Shown here: one piece after another, positions 45,737 to 54,693 of the stretch
Layout of the letters: each line of letters begins with the position of its first letter
Position numbering within the stretch: position 1 is the first letter of the stretch
Assembly (NCBI RefSeq): GCF_030845175.1
Contig: NZ_CP132542.1
Span: forward strand, 2,515,501 to 2,579,500
DNA: 64,000 bases
Direction: 5' to 3'
DNA from: Coralliovum pocilloporae
GTDB lineage: Bacteria > Pseudomonadota > Alphaproteobacteria > Rhizobiales > Cohaesibacteraceae
The notes under the pieces: model-generated
Databases searched by the model: none
Told to the model about the DNA's origin: nothing
The model's input: only the letters and a program-made list of their open reading frames with translations
Translations under genes and position numbers: made by a program

Positions 45737-47154
45737 CGGTTCTTTCTCCGTTCAGCCCACAAGGCCTGAAAGGTCTTGCCCTCTGGCGCGGGGAGGTCTC
45801 TGTGTCTGGTCCAGCCACCAGCCAGCGGCATCTGCCGGAAACGACCGCGTCTGCGTCCCAGGCGGCCCATCACAGCCATGGCCATGCGTGTGCCGAACTG
45901 ATAGAGGCGGGGGCGCTTGGCGGCAAAGGCCCAGAGACCGAGGGCCGAGCGCTGTGTTGCCGGATTGAGCTTTTTCTCAAACTCCTGTTCCCGCCAGTGA
46001 CGCATCATCTTAGGCAAAGGAATTCTCACCGGGCAGACAGACTCGCATCGCCCGCAGAAGGTGGAGGCATTCGGCAGATGCCCTGCCTTATCAACCCCAA
46101 TAAGCGACGGGGTCAGAACAGAGCCCATCGGACCCGGATAAACCCAGCCATAAGCATGCCCGCCCACAGCCTGATAGACCGGACAGTGGTTCATACAGGC
46201 CCCGCAGCGGATACAGCGGAGCATGTCCTGATACTCGCTGCCGATCATCTCGGAGCGGCCATTGTCCAGCAGAATAACGTGGTATTCCTCTGGCCCGTCC
46301 GGATCGTCAGCACGTTTGGGGCCGGTGGAGAGGGTCGTGTAGACCGACATTTCCTGACCGGTCGCAGACCGACCGAGCACCCGAAGAAACTGGGCTGCGT
46401 CATCCAGTGTTGGAATAACTTTTTCGATAGAGGCCAGAACGAGATGAACACGGGGCAGAAGCTGGGTAAGATCGCCATTTCCTTCATTGGTGACGATCAC
46501 TGATGTGCCGGTCTCGGCGATCAGGAAATTGGCACCTGTAATGCCCACATCTGCAGCAAAATACTTGTCGCGAAGGATCTTCCGGGCTTCCTGCAGAAGG
46601 GTCGGAGCTTCTTCCAGATTCCGCTCTGCATCCAGATGCGTATGGTGCTCCCGGAAATCATCGGCGACCTGGTCCTGGGTTACATGCAGGGCAGGGGCAA
46701 TGATATGGCTCGGATGTTCCTTGCGAAGCTGAATGATATATTCACCCAGATCGGTTTCGACCGGGGCAATGCCATTCTCCTCGAAAAACTCGTTCAGGCC
46801 GATTTCCTCGGAGATCATCGATTTGCCCTTGGTGACCGTTCTGGCGTTTTCCTTCCGGCAGATCTCAAGGGCGATACGACGGGCATCCTCTGCGGTTTCG
46901 GCCCAGTGTACGTGACCTCCGGCCTCGGTCACCTTCTTCTCAAAGGCTTCCAGATAGAGATCAATATGCGCCAGGGTATGGTTCTTGATGTCCCGCGCAC
47001 TGTCGCGAAGACTTTCGAATTCCGGCAGCTCGCTTGCAGCCTGAGCCCGTTTCGCAACAAAATTGCCTTCGACGACGCTCATGGCCTTCTGCAGGTTGAC
47101 GTCCTCAAGGGCTTCGCTGGTATTGGTCTTGAAGGTGGGCGACTGAATTTTCAT
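45733..47154 (-). CDS. lutB: Lactate utilization iron-sulfur protein B
   Basis: 473 residues. N-terminal LUD domain (about 65-300; KGKSMISEEIGLNEF, FLIAETGTSVIVTNEGNG) and two [4Fe-4S] motifs CIRCGACMNHCPVY and CGRCESVCPVRIP, then a basic C-terminus. Start ATG 47154 has AGGAGG upstream. Lies 9 bases downstream of lutA and overlaps lutC by 4 bases, so the three genes form one transcript. Confidence 0.95.
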   Translation of the reverse strand: MKIQSPTFKTNTSEALEDVNLQKAMSVVEGNFVAKRAQAASELPEFESLRDSARDIKNHTLAHIDLYLEAFEKKVTEAGGHVHWAETAEDARRIALEICRKENARTVTKGKSMISEEIGLNEFFEENGIAPVETDLGEYIIQLRKEHPSHIIAPALHVTQDQVADDFREHHTHLDAERNLEEAPTLLQEARKILRDKYFAADVGITGANFLIAETGTSVIVTNEGNGDLTQLLPRVHLVLASIEKVIPTLDDAAQFLRVLGRSATGQEMSVYTTLSTGPKRADDPDGPEEYHVILLDNGRSEMIGSEYQDMLRCIRCGACMNHCPVYQAVGGHAYGWVYPGPMGSVLTPSLIGVDKAGHLPNASTFCGRCESVCPVRIPLPKMMRHWREQEFEKKLNPATQRSALGLWAFAAKRPRLYQFGTRMAMAVMGRLGRRRGRFRQMPLAGGWTRHRDLPAPEGKTFQALWAERRKNR

Positions 47155-47163
47155 CAGGGCCTC

Positions 47164-47958
47164 CTATTGTCCCGTTCCTGATGTCTTCGGCTGACCGATC
47201 GCTGGTCCGTCTGCCATATCGGCAAGCACTTCGGCCACATGACGAACCTCGATGGCTGACCCCTCCCGCTGCAGCTTGCCCGCCATATTCATCAGGCAGC
47301 CCAGATCACCGGCCAGCAGCGTTCCGGCCTTTGCCTCACGGATGCGGCTGGTCTTCTTCTCGACAATGGCATTGGAGATATCCGGATACTTGACACAGAA
47401 TGTGCCGCCAAAGCCGCAGCAGACATCCGGTGTCTCCATTTCCTTCAACGTCACGCCATCAAGGCCCCGAAGCAGCTTGCGCGGCTGCTGCTTGACGCCC
47501 ATTTCCCGCAGGCCCGAACAGGAGTCGTGATAGGTGACCGATCCTTCAAACCCGCTTTCAACCTGCTCAATGCCAAGCACGTCGGTCAGGAAGCTCACCA
47601 GTTCATGAACCTTGTCCGAAAAGGCTTTGGCCCGCTCATGCCAGACCGGGTCATCGGTGAAGAGCTCCAGATAATGATGCTTCAGCATCGCACCACAGGA
47701 ACCGGATGGAGCGACCACATAGTCGAACGGTTCAAAGGCCGTGATGACCTGCTCGGCGATGGCGCGTGTGTCCTTGCGGTCACCGGAATTATAGGCTGGC
47801 TGCCCACAACAGGTCTGCGCTGCAGGCACGTCGACAACGCAGCCCGCATCTTCCATCAGTTTAACGGCGGCAAAGCCGACTGTGGGGCGAAACATGTCCA
47901 CCAGACATGTGACAAACAAGCCGACGCGCGGTGGCGCCTGTTCAGATGAGGTCGTCAT
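47164..47958 (-). CDS. lutA: Lactate utilization protein A
   Basis: 264 residues. Contains two CCG-type cysteine-rich domains (AAQTCCGQPAYN and PDVCCGFGGTF), which bind iron-sulfur clusters in glycolate-oxidase/heterodisulfide-reductase-like subunits, plus SGSCGAML and HDSCSGLR. Subunit of the LutABC lactate oxidase. First catalytic gene after the GntR regulator, 27 bases past its stop. Confidence 0.94.
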   Translation of the reverse strand: MTTSSEQAPPRVGLFVTCLVDMFRPTVGFAAVKLMEDAGCVVDVPAAQTCCGQPAYNSGDRKDTRAIAEQVITAFEPFDYVVAPSGSCGAMLKHHYLELFTDDPVWHERAKAFSDKVHELVSFLTDVLGIEQVESGFEGSVTYHDSCSGLREMGVKQQPRKLLRGLDGVTLKEMETPDVCCGFGGTFCVKYPDISNAIVEKKTSRIREAKAGTLLAGDLGCLMNMAGKLQREGSAIEVRHVAEVLADMADGPAIGQPKTSGTGQ

Positions 47959-47985
47959 AAGTGTTCGGCTCTCGCTTGCGAGTGA

Positions 47986-48804
47986 TTATTCAGCGGCCGG
48001 TTTGCGGCGGCGCTGTGCTGGTTGCGGCGTTGACAGGAAGGATTGCCGTGCCATTTCAAGACGCAGGTCTGAAACCGTCTGCCAGGATGCCATTCTGTCT
48101 GCATCACGCATGGCGTCCATGACATAGGTCATGTGGTTTTCGGCAGCCAGCCGTGCCCGGTCGGCTGCACCATCCATTATCGCCTGATAAATGGCTGTAT
48201 GCTGTTTCAGAAGATCATTCCGCGACCCGTCATGAGCATAAAGGCGGGTTCTGTTGTAGAAGACACCGTCCGCCAGGAGGCGGTAATAGGCGCGCAGGGT
48301 ATGCATCAGAATAATGTTGTGAGCACATTCGCTGACAGCGTTGTGGAACTCCACATCCAGGGTGGCCTCAATCCACGGGTCCCGCTTATCGTGGGCCTCG
48401 AGCATCTGCTCATGGATATGGGTGAGGATGGTCTTGTCTGCTTCCGTCGCCCTTGAGGCGGCATAATAGGCAGCTGTGCCCTCAATATCCCGGCGAAACT
48501 CCAGATAATCCAGAAGCGCCTTGGGATGCTCACTGATGAGATCAATCACCGGCTGGGAGAAGACGCTGCCGATGACGTCGGCAACGAATGTGCCTTCACC
48601 GTGACGGGATACGAGAAGACCTCTCTGTTCCAATTCCTTGAGAGCTTCCCGCAGGATGGGGCGGGACACATCCACTGTTTTGGACAGTTCTCTCTCGGAT
48701 GGCAATTGGTCGCCAGGGCGCAGAATTCCCTCAAGAATAAGGGATTCAATCTGCCGGACAACGGCATTTGATGTCCTGTCATGCAAAATTTTTCGGAAAA
48801 CCAT
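47986..48804 (-). CDS. lldR: GntR/FadR-family regulator, LldR-like
   Basis: 272 residues. N-terminal winged HTH of the GntR family (about 10-70; PSERELSKTVDVSRPILREA) and a FadR-type all-helical FCD domain with metal-ligand residues in EFHNAVSECAHN and AAENHMTYV. First gene of the lut operon, so I infer a lactate-responsive regulator of lutABC. Start ATG 48804 gives MVFRKILHDRTS; an ATG at 48846 is in frame but less likely. Candidate operator at 48878-48900. Confidence 0.87.
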   Translation of the reverse strand: MVFRKILHDRTSNAVVRQIESLILEGILRPGDQLPSERELSKTVDVSRPILREALKELEQRGLLVSRHGEGTFVADVIGSVFSQPVIDLISEHPKALLDYLEFRRDIEGTAAYYAASRATEADKTILTHIHEQMLEAHDKRDPWIEATLDVEFHNAVSECAHNIILMHTLRAYYRLLADGVFYNRTRLYAHDGSRNDLLKQHTAIYQAIMDGAADRARLAAENHMTYVMDAMRDADRMASWQTVSDLRLEMARQSFLSTPQPAQRRRKPAAE

Positions 48805-48877
48805 AGGCTCTCGCGTGTTCACATCAAAAGTGCAGATAACCTGCATGTTCGAGTATCAGTTTATTCAGTTGTGGCCA

Positions 48878-48900
48878 AGTGGTCAATTAATTTGTCCACT
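48878..48900. promoter_or_regulatory. Candidate LldR operator
   Basis: 23-bp imperfect palindrome beginning AGTGGTCAA and ending TTGTCCACT, about 74 bases upstream of the regulator start. The TGGTC/GTCCA half-sites resemble FadR-family operators of the TGGTnnnACCA kind with wider spacing. Confidence 0.45.
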
Positions 48901-49032
48901 ATATTGCGGCTGGTGAGGCTATCTGGCAAAGCAATCTGACAGCTTGAGATGCGATAGGGTCGATACTGTGCCTTGTGGCGGTGTCGGAAGCTGCGTTAGG
49001 GTCAAAACAAAGGAAAGGGTCGGGGATCAGTA

Positions 49033-50304
49033 ATGGTGGCTTTGAGTTTTGAGGATCATGAGGAGCGGGCCGCTCTTCTCGGCGAGGTTCATGCCCGTCC
49101 CTTCCGGCTTGTGGCGGGGAAGCGTGTGTTCCTGCATATGGCTTTCATGGTCAATCAGGATGAACTGGCTCGCGACAGGGCTTTTATTGACAAACTCTCT
49201 GCCCAGAACGGCCAGCCGGGGCCCGGTTCCAGGCGTTATCATGAATTGCAGGTTCAGGGCGGCATGCTGCGCTGGGAGGCCCATTCCGAGTTTGTGTCCT
49301 ACAGCTGGGATGCCCCGACGCCGTTTATTCAGATTGCCGATATGGCGCATCCGTTCGGTAATGGCTTTCAGGCTCCGGGACGCCTGGTCTCTGCCACCCG
49401 CATAGACCTCAGTGATGATACTGGAGCCTGTCAGAAGGCCATCGACGGGCTGGACCCGGCATCGCTTTGTATTTCTTCGGTCCATGGCGGAAAGGCACAG
49501 ATTGCCACGGATTTTCGCCAGGATGGTGATGGGTTCACCCACATTGTTGTGGTTGATGGCGGGTTGGAAACCTCCCGCGCCGGTGCGCTCGTACAGCGCC
49601 TGCTGGAGATTGATACCTATCGGGTCTTTGCCCTGTTCGGTTTGCCTGAAGCTCAGCGGGCCGGGCCGGAAGTCGCTGGCATCGAACAGGCTCTGGTCCG
49701 CATCACCGAGGATATGAAAACCACCGGCGGCCTTGAAGACAATAACCGGCTGCTGACAGAGCTCACAATTCTGGCTGCGCGACTGGAAGCGGTGGCGGTT
49801 GCCGGGCTTTACCGGTTTGGGGCCAGCCGTGCCTATCATGAAATCGTCCAGATGCGTCTTGGCGCGATTGAGGAAACGGTTCTGCCGGATCACGAAACCT
49901 GGGGGGCGTTTCTCAATCGTCGCCTGATGCCCGCCATGCGCACCTGTCATTCCATTGAGGAGCGCGAGGCGAACCTGTCCCGCAAGCTTGAGCGCGCCGC
50001 AACCCTGCTCAGAACCCGCGTGGATGTGGAGATGCAGAGCCAGAACCGGGATCTGCTTGAAAGCATGAACCGCAGAGCCAGCCTGCAATTGCGCCTGCAA
50101 CAGACTGTGGAAGGCCTGTCTGTGGCCGCTGTCTCTTATTATATTGTCGGACTGGTGGCGTATCTCATCAAGGGCAGTAAGGGATTGGACCTGCCGGTCA
50201 GTCCCGCTGTGGCCACGGCCCTGTCCGTTCCTCCAGTCATCCTTGCAGTTTGGTGGATGGTAAGGCGCATCCGCAAACATCATGATGATGGAATAGAGAG
50301 CTGA
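49033..50304 (+). CDS. DUF3422 family membrane-anchored protein
   Basis: 423 residues. The N-terminal GEVHARPFRL and the mid-region strings VHGGKAQIATDF and YRVFALFGLPEAQ match the DUF3422 family. C-terminal coiled coil (about 320-370) followed by two predicted membrane segments (about 370-390 and 398-415) anchoring it to the inner membrane. Function unknown. Ribosome site GGGGA. tldD follows in the same direction after 80 bases. Confidence 0.87.
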   Translation: MVALSFEDHEERAALLGEVHARPFRLVAGKRVFLHMAFMVNQDELARDRAFIDKLSAQNGQPGPGSRRYHELQVQGGMLRWEAHSEFVSYSWDAPTPFIQIADMAHPFGNGFQAPGRLVSATRIDLSDDTGACQKAIDGLDPASLCISSVHGGKAQIATDFRQDGDGFTHIVVVDGGLETSRAGALVQRLLEIDTYRVFALFGLPEAQRAGPEVAGIEQALVRITEDMKTTGGLEDNNRLLTELTILAARLEAVAVAGLYRFGASRAYHEIVQMRLGAIEETVLPDHETWGAFLNRRLMPAMRTCHSIEEREANLSRKLERAATLLRTRVDVEMQSQNRDLLESMNRRASLQLRLQQTVEGLSVAAVSYYIVGLVAYLIKGSKGLDLPVSPAVATALSVPPVILAVWWMVRRIRKHHDDGIES

Positions 50305-50384
50305 CCCATACAGTTCCGTTTGCAGGGGGCAGGCCTTTGCCCTATCTGATAATGATGTCTCTACAGCCAGGACAGGATTGATTC

Positions 50385-51815
50385 ATGACTGATGCTCACA
50401 CCGCCCCTGATTTGCTCAGCCTCGGAGATCTGGACCGTGATCGCGCGTCCCGAATGGTTTCAGAGGCCCTCAGGGGGGCGGATGATGGGGAGCTGTTCCT
50501 GGAATACAAGCAGTCTGAAGGCCTGGTCTTTGATAATGGGCGCCTGAAGTCGGCCAGTTTCGACACCAGTCAGGGAATGGCGCTGAGGGCGGTCGCCGGA
50601 GAATCTGCCGGGCTGTCCCATTCCAACGAGATCAGCGAAGCCAGTCTGAAGCGCGCGTCAGACTCGGTGCAGGCCGTCACATCCGGCTATTCCGGCACCT
50701 ATGCAGCCGCGCCTGAGCGGACCAATATCAGCCTTTACAAGCCGGACAATCCGCTGGGCGGTCCGTCATTTGAGGAGAAAGTCCGGCTGCTTGAAAAAAT
50801 TGATGCCTATGCCCGCGGCAAGGACAGCCGGGTTCGGCAGGTCACGGCATCCATGGCTGGCACATGGCAGGTGGTCGAAATTCTGCGGGCGGACGGGCAG
50901 TTCTACAAGGATATCCGTCCTCTGGTCCGCATCAATGTGTCTGTGGTGGCCGGTGACGGGGATAAACAGGAATCCGGCACCTATGGCTTTGGCGGCCGAT
51001 CCGGTTTCGGGGAATTTCTGGCAGAAAACCAGTGGCAATTTGCGGTGGATGAGGCTTTGAGACAGGCGCTTGTCAATCTCGATGCGGTTCCCGCACCTGC
51101 GGGGGAACTGGATGTGGTGCTCGGTCCGGGCTGGCCTGGTATTCTGCTGCATGAAGCGGTCGGGCACGGGCTCGAAGGGGATTTCAATCGTAAGAAAACA
51201 TCGGCTTTTGCCGGTCTCGTCGGCCAGCGTGTGGCAAGCCCGGGAGTGACTGTGGTCGATGATGGGCTTCTTCAGGATCGTCGGGGATCGCTTTCCATCG
51301 ACGATGAGGGAACACCCAGCCAGCGCACGGTTCTGATTGAGGACGGTATTCTGGTCGGCTTCATGCAGGACAGGCAGAATGCCCGTTTGATGAACACCGT
51401 ATCCACGGGCAATGGCAGACGCCAATCTTATGCCCATATTCCGATGCCGCGTATGACCAACACTGTGATGATGGCTGGCGATCATGCACCGGATGAAATC
51501 CTGTCATCGGTCAAGGATGGTATCTATGCAGTCAATTTTGGTGGCGGTCAGGTGGATATCACATCCGGCAAGTTCGTCTTCTCCTGCACGGAAGCCTACA
51601 GGATTGAGAATGGTCGCCTTGGTGCACCGGTGAAGGGTGCCATGCTGATCGGCAACGGACCGGACGCCATGACCCGTGTGTCCATGGTCGGCAACGACAT
51701 GAAACTGGATACCGGCATTGGCACATGTGGCAAGCAGGGGCAGGGTGTTCCTGTTGGTGTGGGGCAGCCAACTCTGCGGATTGACGGGCTGACCGTTGGC
51801 GGAACAGCTGCCTGA
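50385..51815 (+). CDS. tldD: Metalloprotease TldD
   Basis: 476 residues. Cytoplasmic zinc protease subunit that with TldE (PmbA) processes small peptides such as modified toxins and antibiotics. The zinc motif HEAVGHGLEGD (HExxxH) and the C-terminal metal-ligand cysteine in FSCTEAYRIENG are present. Normal length. In Rhizobiales tldD is commonly close upstream of the IalB-like and cox genes, which fits the synteny here. The pmbA partner is not in the window. Confidence 0.95.
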   Translation: MTDAHTAPDLLSLGDLDRDRASRMVSEALRGADDGELFLEYKQSEGLVFDNGRLKSASFDTSQGMALRAVAGESAGLSHSNEISEASLKRASDSVQAVTSGYSGTYAAAPERTNISLYKPDNPLGGPSFEEKVRLLEKIDAYARGKDSRVRQVTASMAGTWQVVEILRADGQFYKDIRPLVRINVSVVAGDGDKQESGTYGFGGRSGFGEFLAENQWQFAVDEALRQALVNLDAVPAPAGELDVVLGPGWPGILLHEAVGHGLEGDFNRKKTSAFAGLVGQRVASPGVTVVDDGLLQDRRGSLSIDDEGTPSQRTVLIEDGILVGFMQDRQNARLMNTVSTGNGRRQSYAHIPMPRMTNTVMMAGDHAPDEILSSVKDGIYAVNFGGGQVDITSGKFVFSCTEAYRIENGRLGAPVKGAMLIGNGPDAMTRVSMVGNDMKLDTGIGTCGKQGQGVPVGVGQPTLRIDGLTVGGTAA

Positions 51816-52100
51816 TAAAACGTCGGTGAGTGCCGAAAAAGCGTGCATTTGCAGTGTCGTATTAGTCGAAAGTCTAATGATCCATAAGTCTGGCTCGGCA
51901 ATTTGGCCTACTTTTTCGCGATCACCCCGTCTTTAGGCTTGCACGGTAGCTCTGAGAGCGTAACATGCCCTCGTCAGTCTCCGATGCCAAAGCGATGTTG
52001 TCGGTAACCGAAAAGATATCCCTTCGGATTTTCTGTAGGCTGAAATGTAGAACTTCGGCGATATCATCGCCAATGGATGGACTATAGGGAGCCCACGGAA

Positions 52101-52307
52101 GTGAAACGCGGCACGGTTAAGTGGTTTAATACAACAAAAGGCTTTGGCTTTATTACCCCAGACGGAGAGAACAAGGACGATTTTGTTCACATTACAGCCG
52201 TTCAGCGATCCGGCCTGACCGAATTGCAGGAAGGGCAGCGCCTTGAATATGAACTTCAGGAGCATCGCGGACGGTTCTCGGCAGCAGAACTGAAGCTGAT
52301 CGACTGA
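52101..52307 (+). CDS. Cold-shock domain protein
   Basis: 68 residues from GTG 52101, the usual CspA size; it starts [13 protein letters not shown]-binding motifs KGFGFI and DFVHIT are present. An in-frame ATG at 52077 would add eight residues, but only the GTG has AGGGAG at proper distance. Probably an RNA chaperone. The 285-base stretch upstream (51816-52100) has no other gene and may hold a long leader. Confidence 0.88.
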   Translation: MKRGTVKWFNTTKGFGFITPDGENKDDFVHITAVQRSGLTELQEGQRLEYELQEHRGRFSAAELKLID

Positions 52308-52389
52308 AGTCAGTCTTCCGCTGTATAGCAGCGCTCTACACAAGTTGCAGTCTCGACCGTTCCTCTGTCGGGACTCGTTTTGCTACAGC

Positions 52390-52419
52390 GTGCTTCTGAA
52401 AAGTTGATAGACTTTTCAG
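52390..52419. repeat. Palindromic intergenic repeat, partial copy A
   Basis: GTGCTTCTGAAAAGT, centre TGATAG, ACTTTTCAG. The right arm stops before the outer AAGCAC present in the full copy at 41218. Identical over 30 bases to copy B. Confidence 0.75.
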
Positions 52420-52451
52420 ATAAAAGTTCGCGCAAGATAAGGTCTGAAATT

Positions 52452-52481
52452 GTGCTTCTGAAAAGTTGATAGACTTTTCAG
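52452..52481. repeat. Palindromic intergenic repeat, partial copy B
   Basis: Same 30 bases as copy A, in the same orientation 62 bases downstream, between the cold-shock gene and the REC-GGDEF gene. The remaining spacer sequence is not otherwise repeated. Confidence 0.75.
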
Positions 52482-52574
52482 GAAAAAGTGCGTTCGGAAA
52501 CAAAGAGATAGGGCGTTTGGGGTGACTCCCTTTCCCGTAAAATCTCTAATGAATTCCGCTCGGTGGACTATGCT

Positions 52575-53483
52575 TTAGGAAGCTGTGGCTTCGTCGGTTT
52601 CGCGAAAGGCAGCGACCCGGTTTCGGCCATTGTTCTTGGCGTGATAGAGCGCCGTATCAGCCTGTTTGAGCAGCTTTGTCAGGCTTTCTCTATTTGTCCA
52701 GACACTGACGCCAAAGCTGCATGTACAGCGCACCGGACCGGTTCTTGTCTGGATTTCCAGCTCTTCAATCTTCTGGCGATAGGTTTCGGCCAGAGATAAT
52801 CCGCCGTCCAGAGACGTGTCCGGAGAGAGAATGGCGAATTCCTCACCGCCCAGTCGTCCCAGAATGTGCCCTGTATCATCACAACCGTCCCGGCATATAT
52901 GGGCAACGGCCTTGATAACCTCATCTCCCACATCGTGACCATAATTATCGTTGATCGATTTGAAGTGATCGATGTCAAACATCATGGCCGAAACGGGCGT
53001 GTCATCCTCGTTGCTTGAAAGATGGTCCTCAGCCTGCTCGAAGAATGCCCGGCGATTAAAGATGTCGGTCAAAGGATCCCTGGTGGCAAGGCGCACAAGC
53101 TCGTTCTGCATATCGATAAGCCGCTGGGCCGCGCGAATACGGGCGCGCAGTTCTTCATAGACGGGAGGCTTGGAAAAAAAGTCGTCAGCGCCACTGTCGA
53201 GCGCCTGGATAAGCTGGGTTTTCTCCGTGGTTGACGACATGGCAATCACGTAGATAGGGCGGCGGGACTGAGCGAGGATCCGTGTTTCCCAGCAAAGCTC
53301 CAGGCCGGATTTTCCAGGCACTTCAAAGCTGGTTATGAGCACGTCTACCGTCGGGTCTGTCGCGATTTGTTCATAGGCCTTCTGGCCGTTTGTAAAGGCC
53401 AGAACGGAATGGCCCTGATCTTCAAGCAGCTCAGTCAGCAAGCGCAGGACAACCCGGCTGCCGTCAACAACAACGATATGCAT
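52575..53483 (-). CDS. REC-GGDEF diguanylate cyclase with degenerate receiver
   Basis: 302 residues. N-terminal receiver-like domain (about 1-120) and GGDEF domain (about 130-295) with intact active site RLGGEEFAIL and FDIDHFKSINDNYGH, so synthesis of c-di-GMP from GTP is likely. In the receiver the phospho-acceptor position (four residues before the proline of EVPGKSG) is serine rather than aspartate, and the acidic pair is VVVDGS with only one aspartate; the lysine of FFSKPP remains. Phosphorylation is therefore unlikely. The inhibitory RxxD site before GGEEF is also absent (DTGH). No membrane segments. Confidence 0.88.
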   Translation of the reverse strand: MHIVVVDGSRVVLRLLTELLEDQGHSVLAFTNGQKAYEQIATDPTVDVLITSFEVPGKSGLELCWETRILAQSRRPIYVIAMSSTTEKTQLIQALDSGADDFFSKPPVYEELRARIRAAQRLIDMQNELVRLATRDPLTDIFNRRAFFEQAEDHLSSNEDDTPVSAMMFDIDHFKSINDNYGHDVGDEVIKAVAHICRDGCDDTGHILGRLGGEEFAILSPDTSLDGGLSLAETYRQKIEELEIQTRTGPVRCTCSFGVSVWTNRESLTKLLKQADTALYHAKNNGRNRVAAFRETDEATAS

Positions 53484-53694
53484 TATAGTCTGTTACCTTC
53501 ACGGAACGCCCAATTCCGCCTCGTGCGATTTGCCCCTCAAGATAGATGAGCAGCCCGCGAATCGCACAGCGCAGGCCATCAGTCACACCATGTTACTACT
53601 TATGGTGTCGGGTCGCATGAGCAATTATACGTATTTTGCCGAATGTAGAAATGCGTATGCCTACTCGAGGCTGCAAATCTTCGGTAAGCAGATG

Positions 53695-54270
53695 TTATGG
53701 CAGAGCTTTGAAGCCATCGCTGAAGCCGGACAATGAAATCGGAATGCCGATGCCTTCCTCCGGTGTCTGGAAGATGATGAAGGTCGCGGTCTGGCCCTTG
53801 GACAGCTGGCTGAGCTGTTTGTCATCCATCACCACTTCGGCGATGCAACCGTTTGGCAGGCAGCGGACAAATCCGGCCCGGCCCACATCAGCCGTGTCAA
53901 TCTTCAAACCAAGTCCGGCAGGAAGCAGGATGCCAAGCGGTGCCAGAACCCGCAGGATGCGGGCCTTCTGATCGGCCGTCTTCAGAACAATCACGGTGAG
54001 GCTGACATTCTTGCGGTCTTCTGCTGTCACATACTGCATCAGAACGCATTGCTCGGAGCGTGCGCCAGGGGGCGTATCACAACGAAGATCCCAGTCGCCA
54101 TGGCGGGATTTCACCACACCCTGAGCCTGTGCAGTTGGAAGGACGGTGGCTGTTGTCATGACGGCAGCAGCGAAAATGGACCAAATCGTCTGAGCAAAAG
54201 CGCTGCGGCGTAACACGATTAAGGCCTCCCCATTTGGCGAATCACTGGAATAATGCGTTAGCATAGACAT
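53695..54270 (-). CDS. Invasion-associated locus B (IalB) family protein
   Basis: 191 residues. Long signal region with hydrophobic segment about 28-48 and probable cleavage after TAQAQ. IalB-family strings HGDWDLRCDTPPGARSEQC and VGRAGFVRCLPNGC, with cysteines likely forming periplasmic disulfides. IalB of Bartonella is linked to erythrocyte invasion, but free-living relatives are common. A homolog usually lies beside the cox operon in Rhizobiales, on the opposite strand, as here. Confidence 0.88.
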   Translation of the reverse strand: MSMLTHYSSDSPNGEALIVLRRSAFAQTIWSIFAAAVMTTATVLPTAQAQGVVKSRHGDWDLRCDTPPGARSEQCVLMQYVTAEDRKNVSLTVIVLKTADQKARILRVLAPLGILLPAGLGLKIDTADVGRAGFVRCLPNGCIAEVVMDDKQLSQLSKGQTATFIIFQTPEEGIGIPISLSGFSDGFKALP

Positions 54271-54693
54271 TTACGAACGTCCGGAAAGAGTATCTCTTGC
54301 CCTGTAAGGAGTTTTATCCCGGACTTTCCCTCAGATTTTTCCATGCCGGTTCATTGCGGCAGGAAAGGGGCATGAGAACGGATTTGATTGCATGGTGTTC
54401 GAGGACGTTTACCCCGGATATCCAAGAGGGATAGCTGAAATCTGATGGTTTGGATCAGGGCGGGATTCTGATTTGTCAAGCGGTCAGATCAAGGGCGCGA
54501 AAAAATGCCGCATCACTTTTTTGCGTCCTTTGCTTGCGAGGTCATCGTCATTGTGCTTTGAAACGTTCTAATAAGGGAATTTCTGAGTCTTTTTGTCGCG
54601 CCCGTGGCGCTAATGGCTTATCAGACTCGTAGAAGACGAATGATTGCGTGCCTGACATCTCTGAAGAGGCGCGTTACGGAAGGGAGTTACGCC
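54271..54693. other. Intergenic region upstream of cox operon
   Basis: 423 bases with no convincing gene. It should hold the promoters of coxB and of the IalB-like gene. I see T-rich tracts near 54518 and a ribosome site AGGGAG at 54681, but no promoter I would call. Short frames here lack ribosome sites. Confidence 0.5.

Noticed and set aside
49027..50283. 418-residue open frame antisense to the DUF3422 gene
   Set aside because: It mirrors the DUF3422 frame, has no ribosome site and no recognisable domain, and the opposing protein matches a known family.
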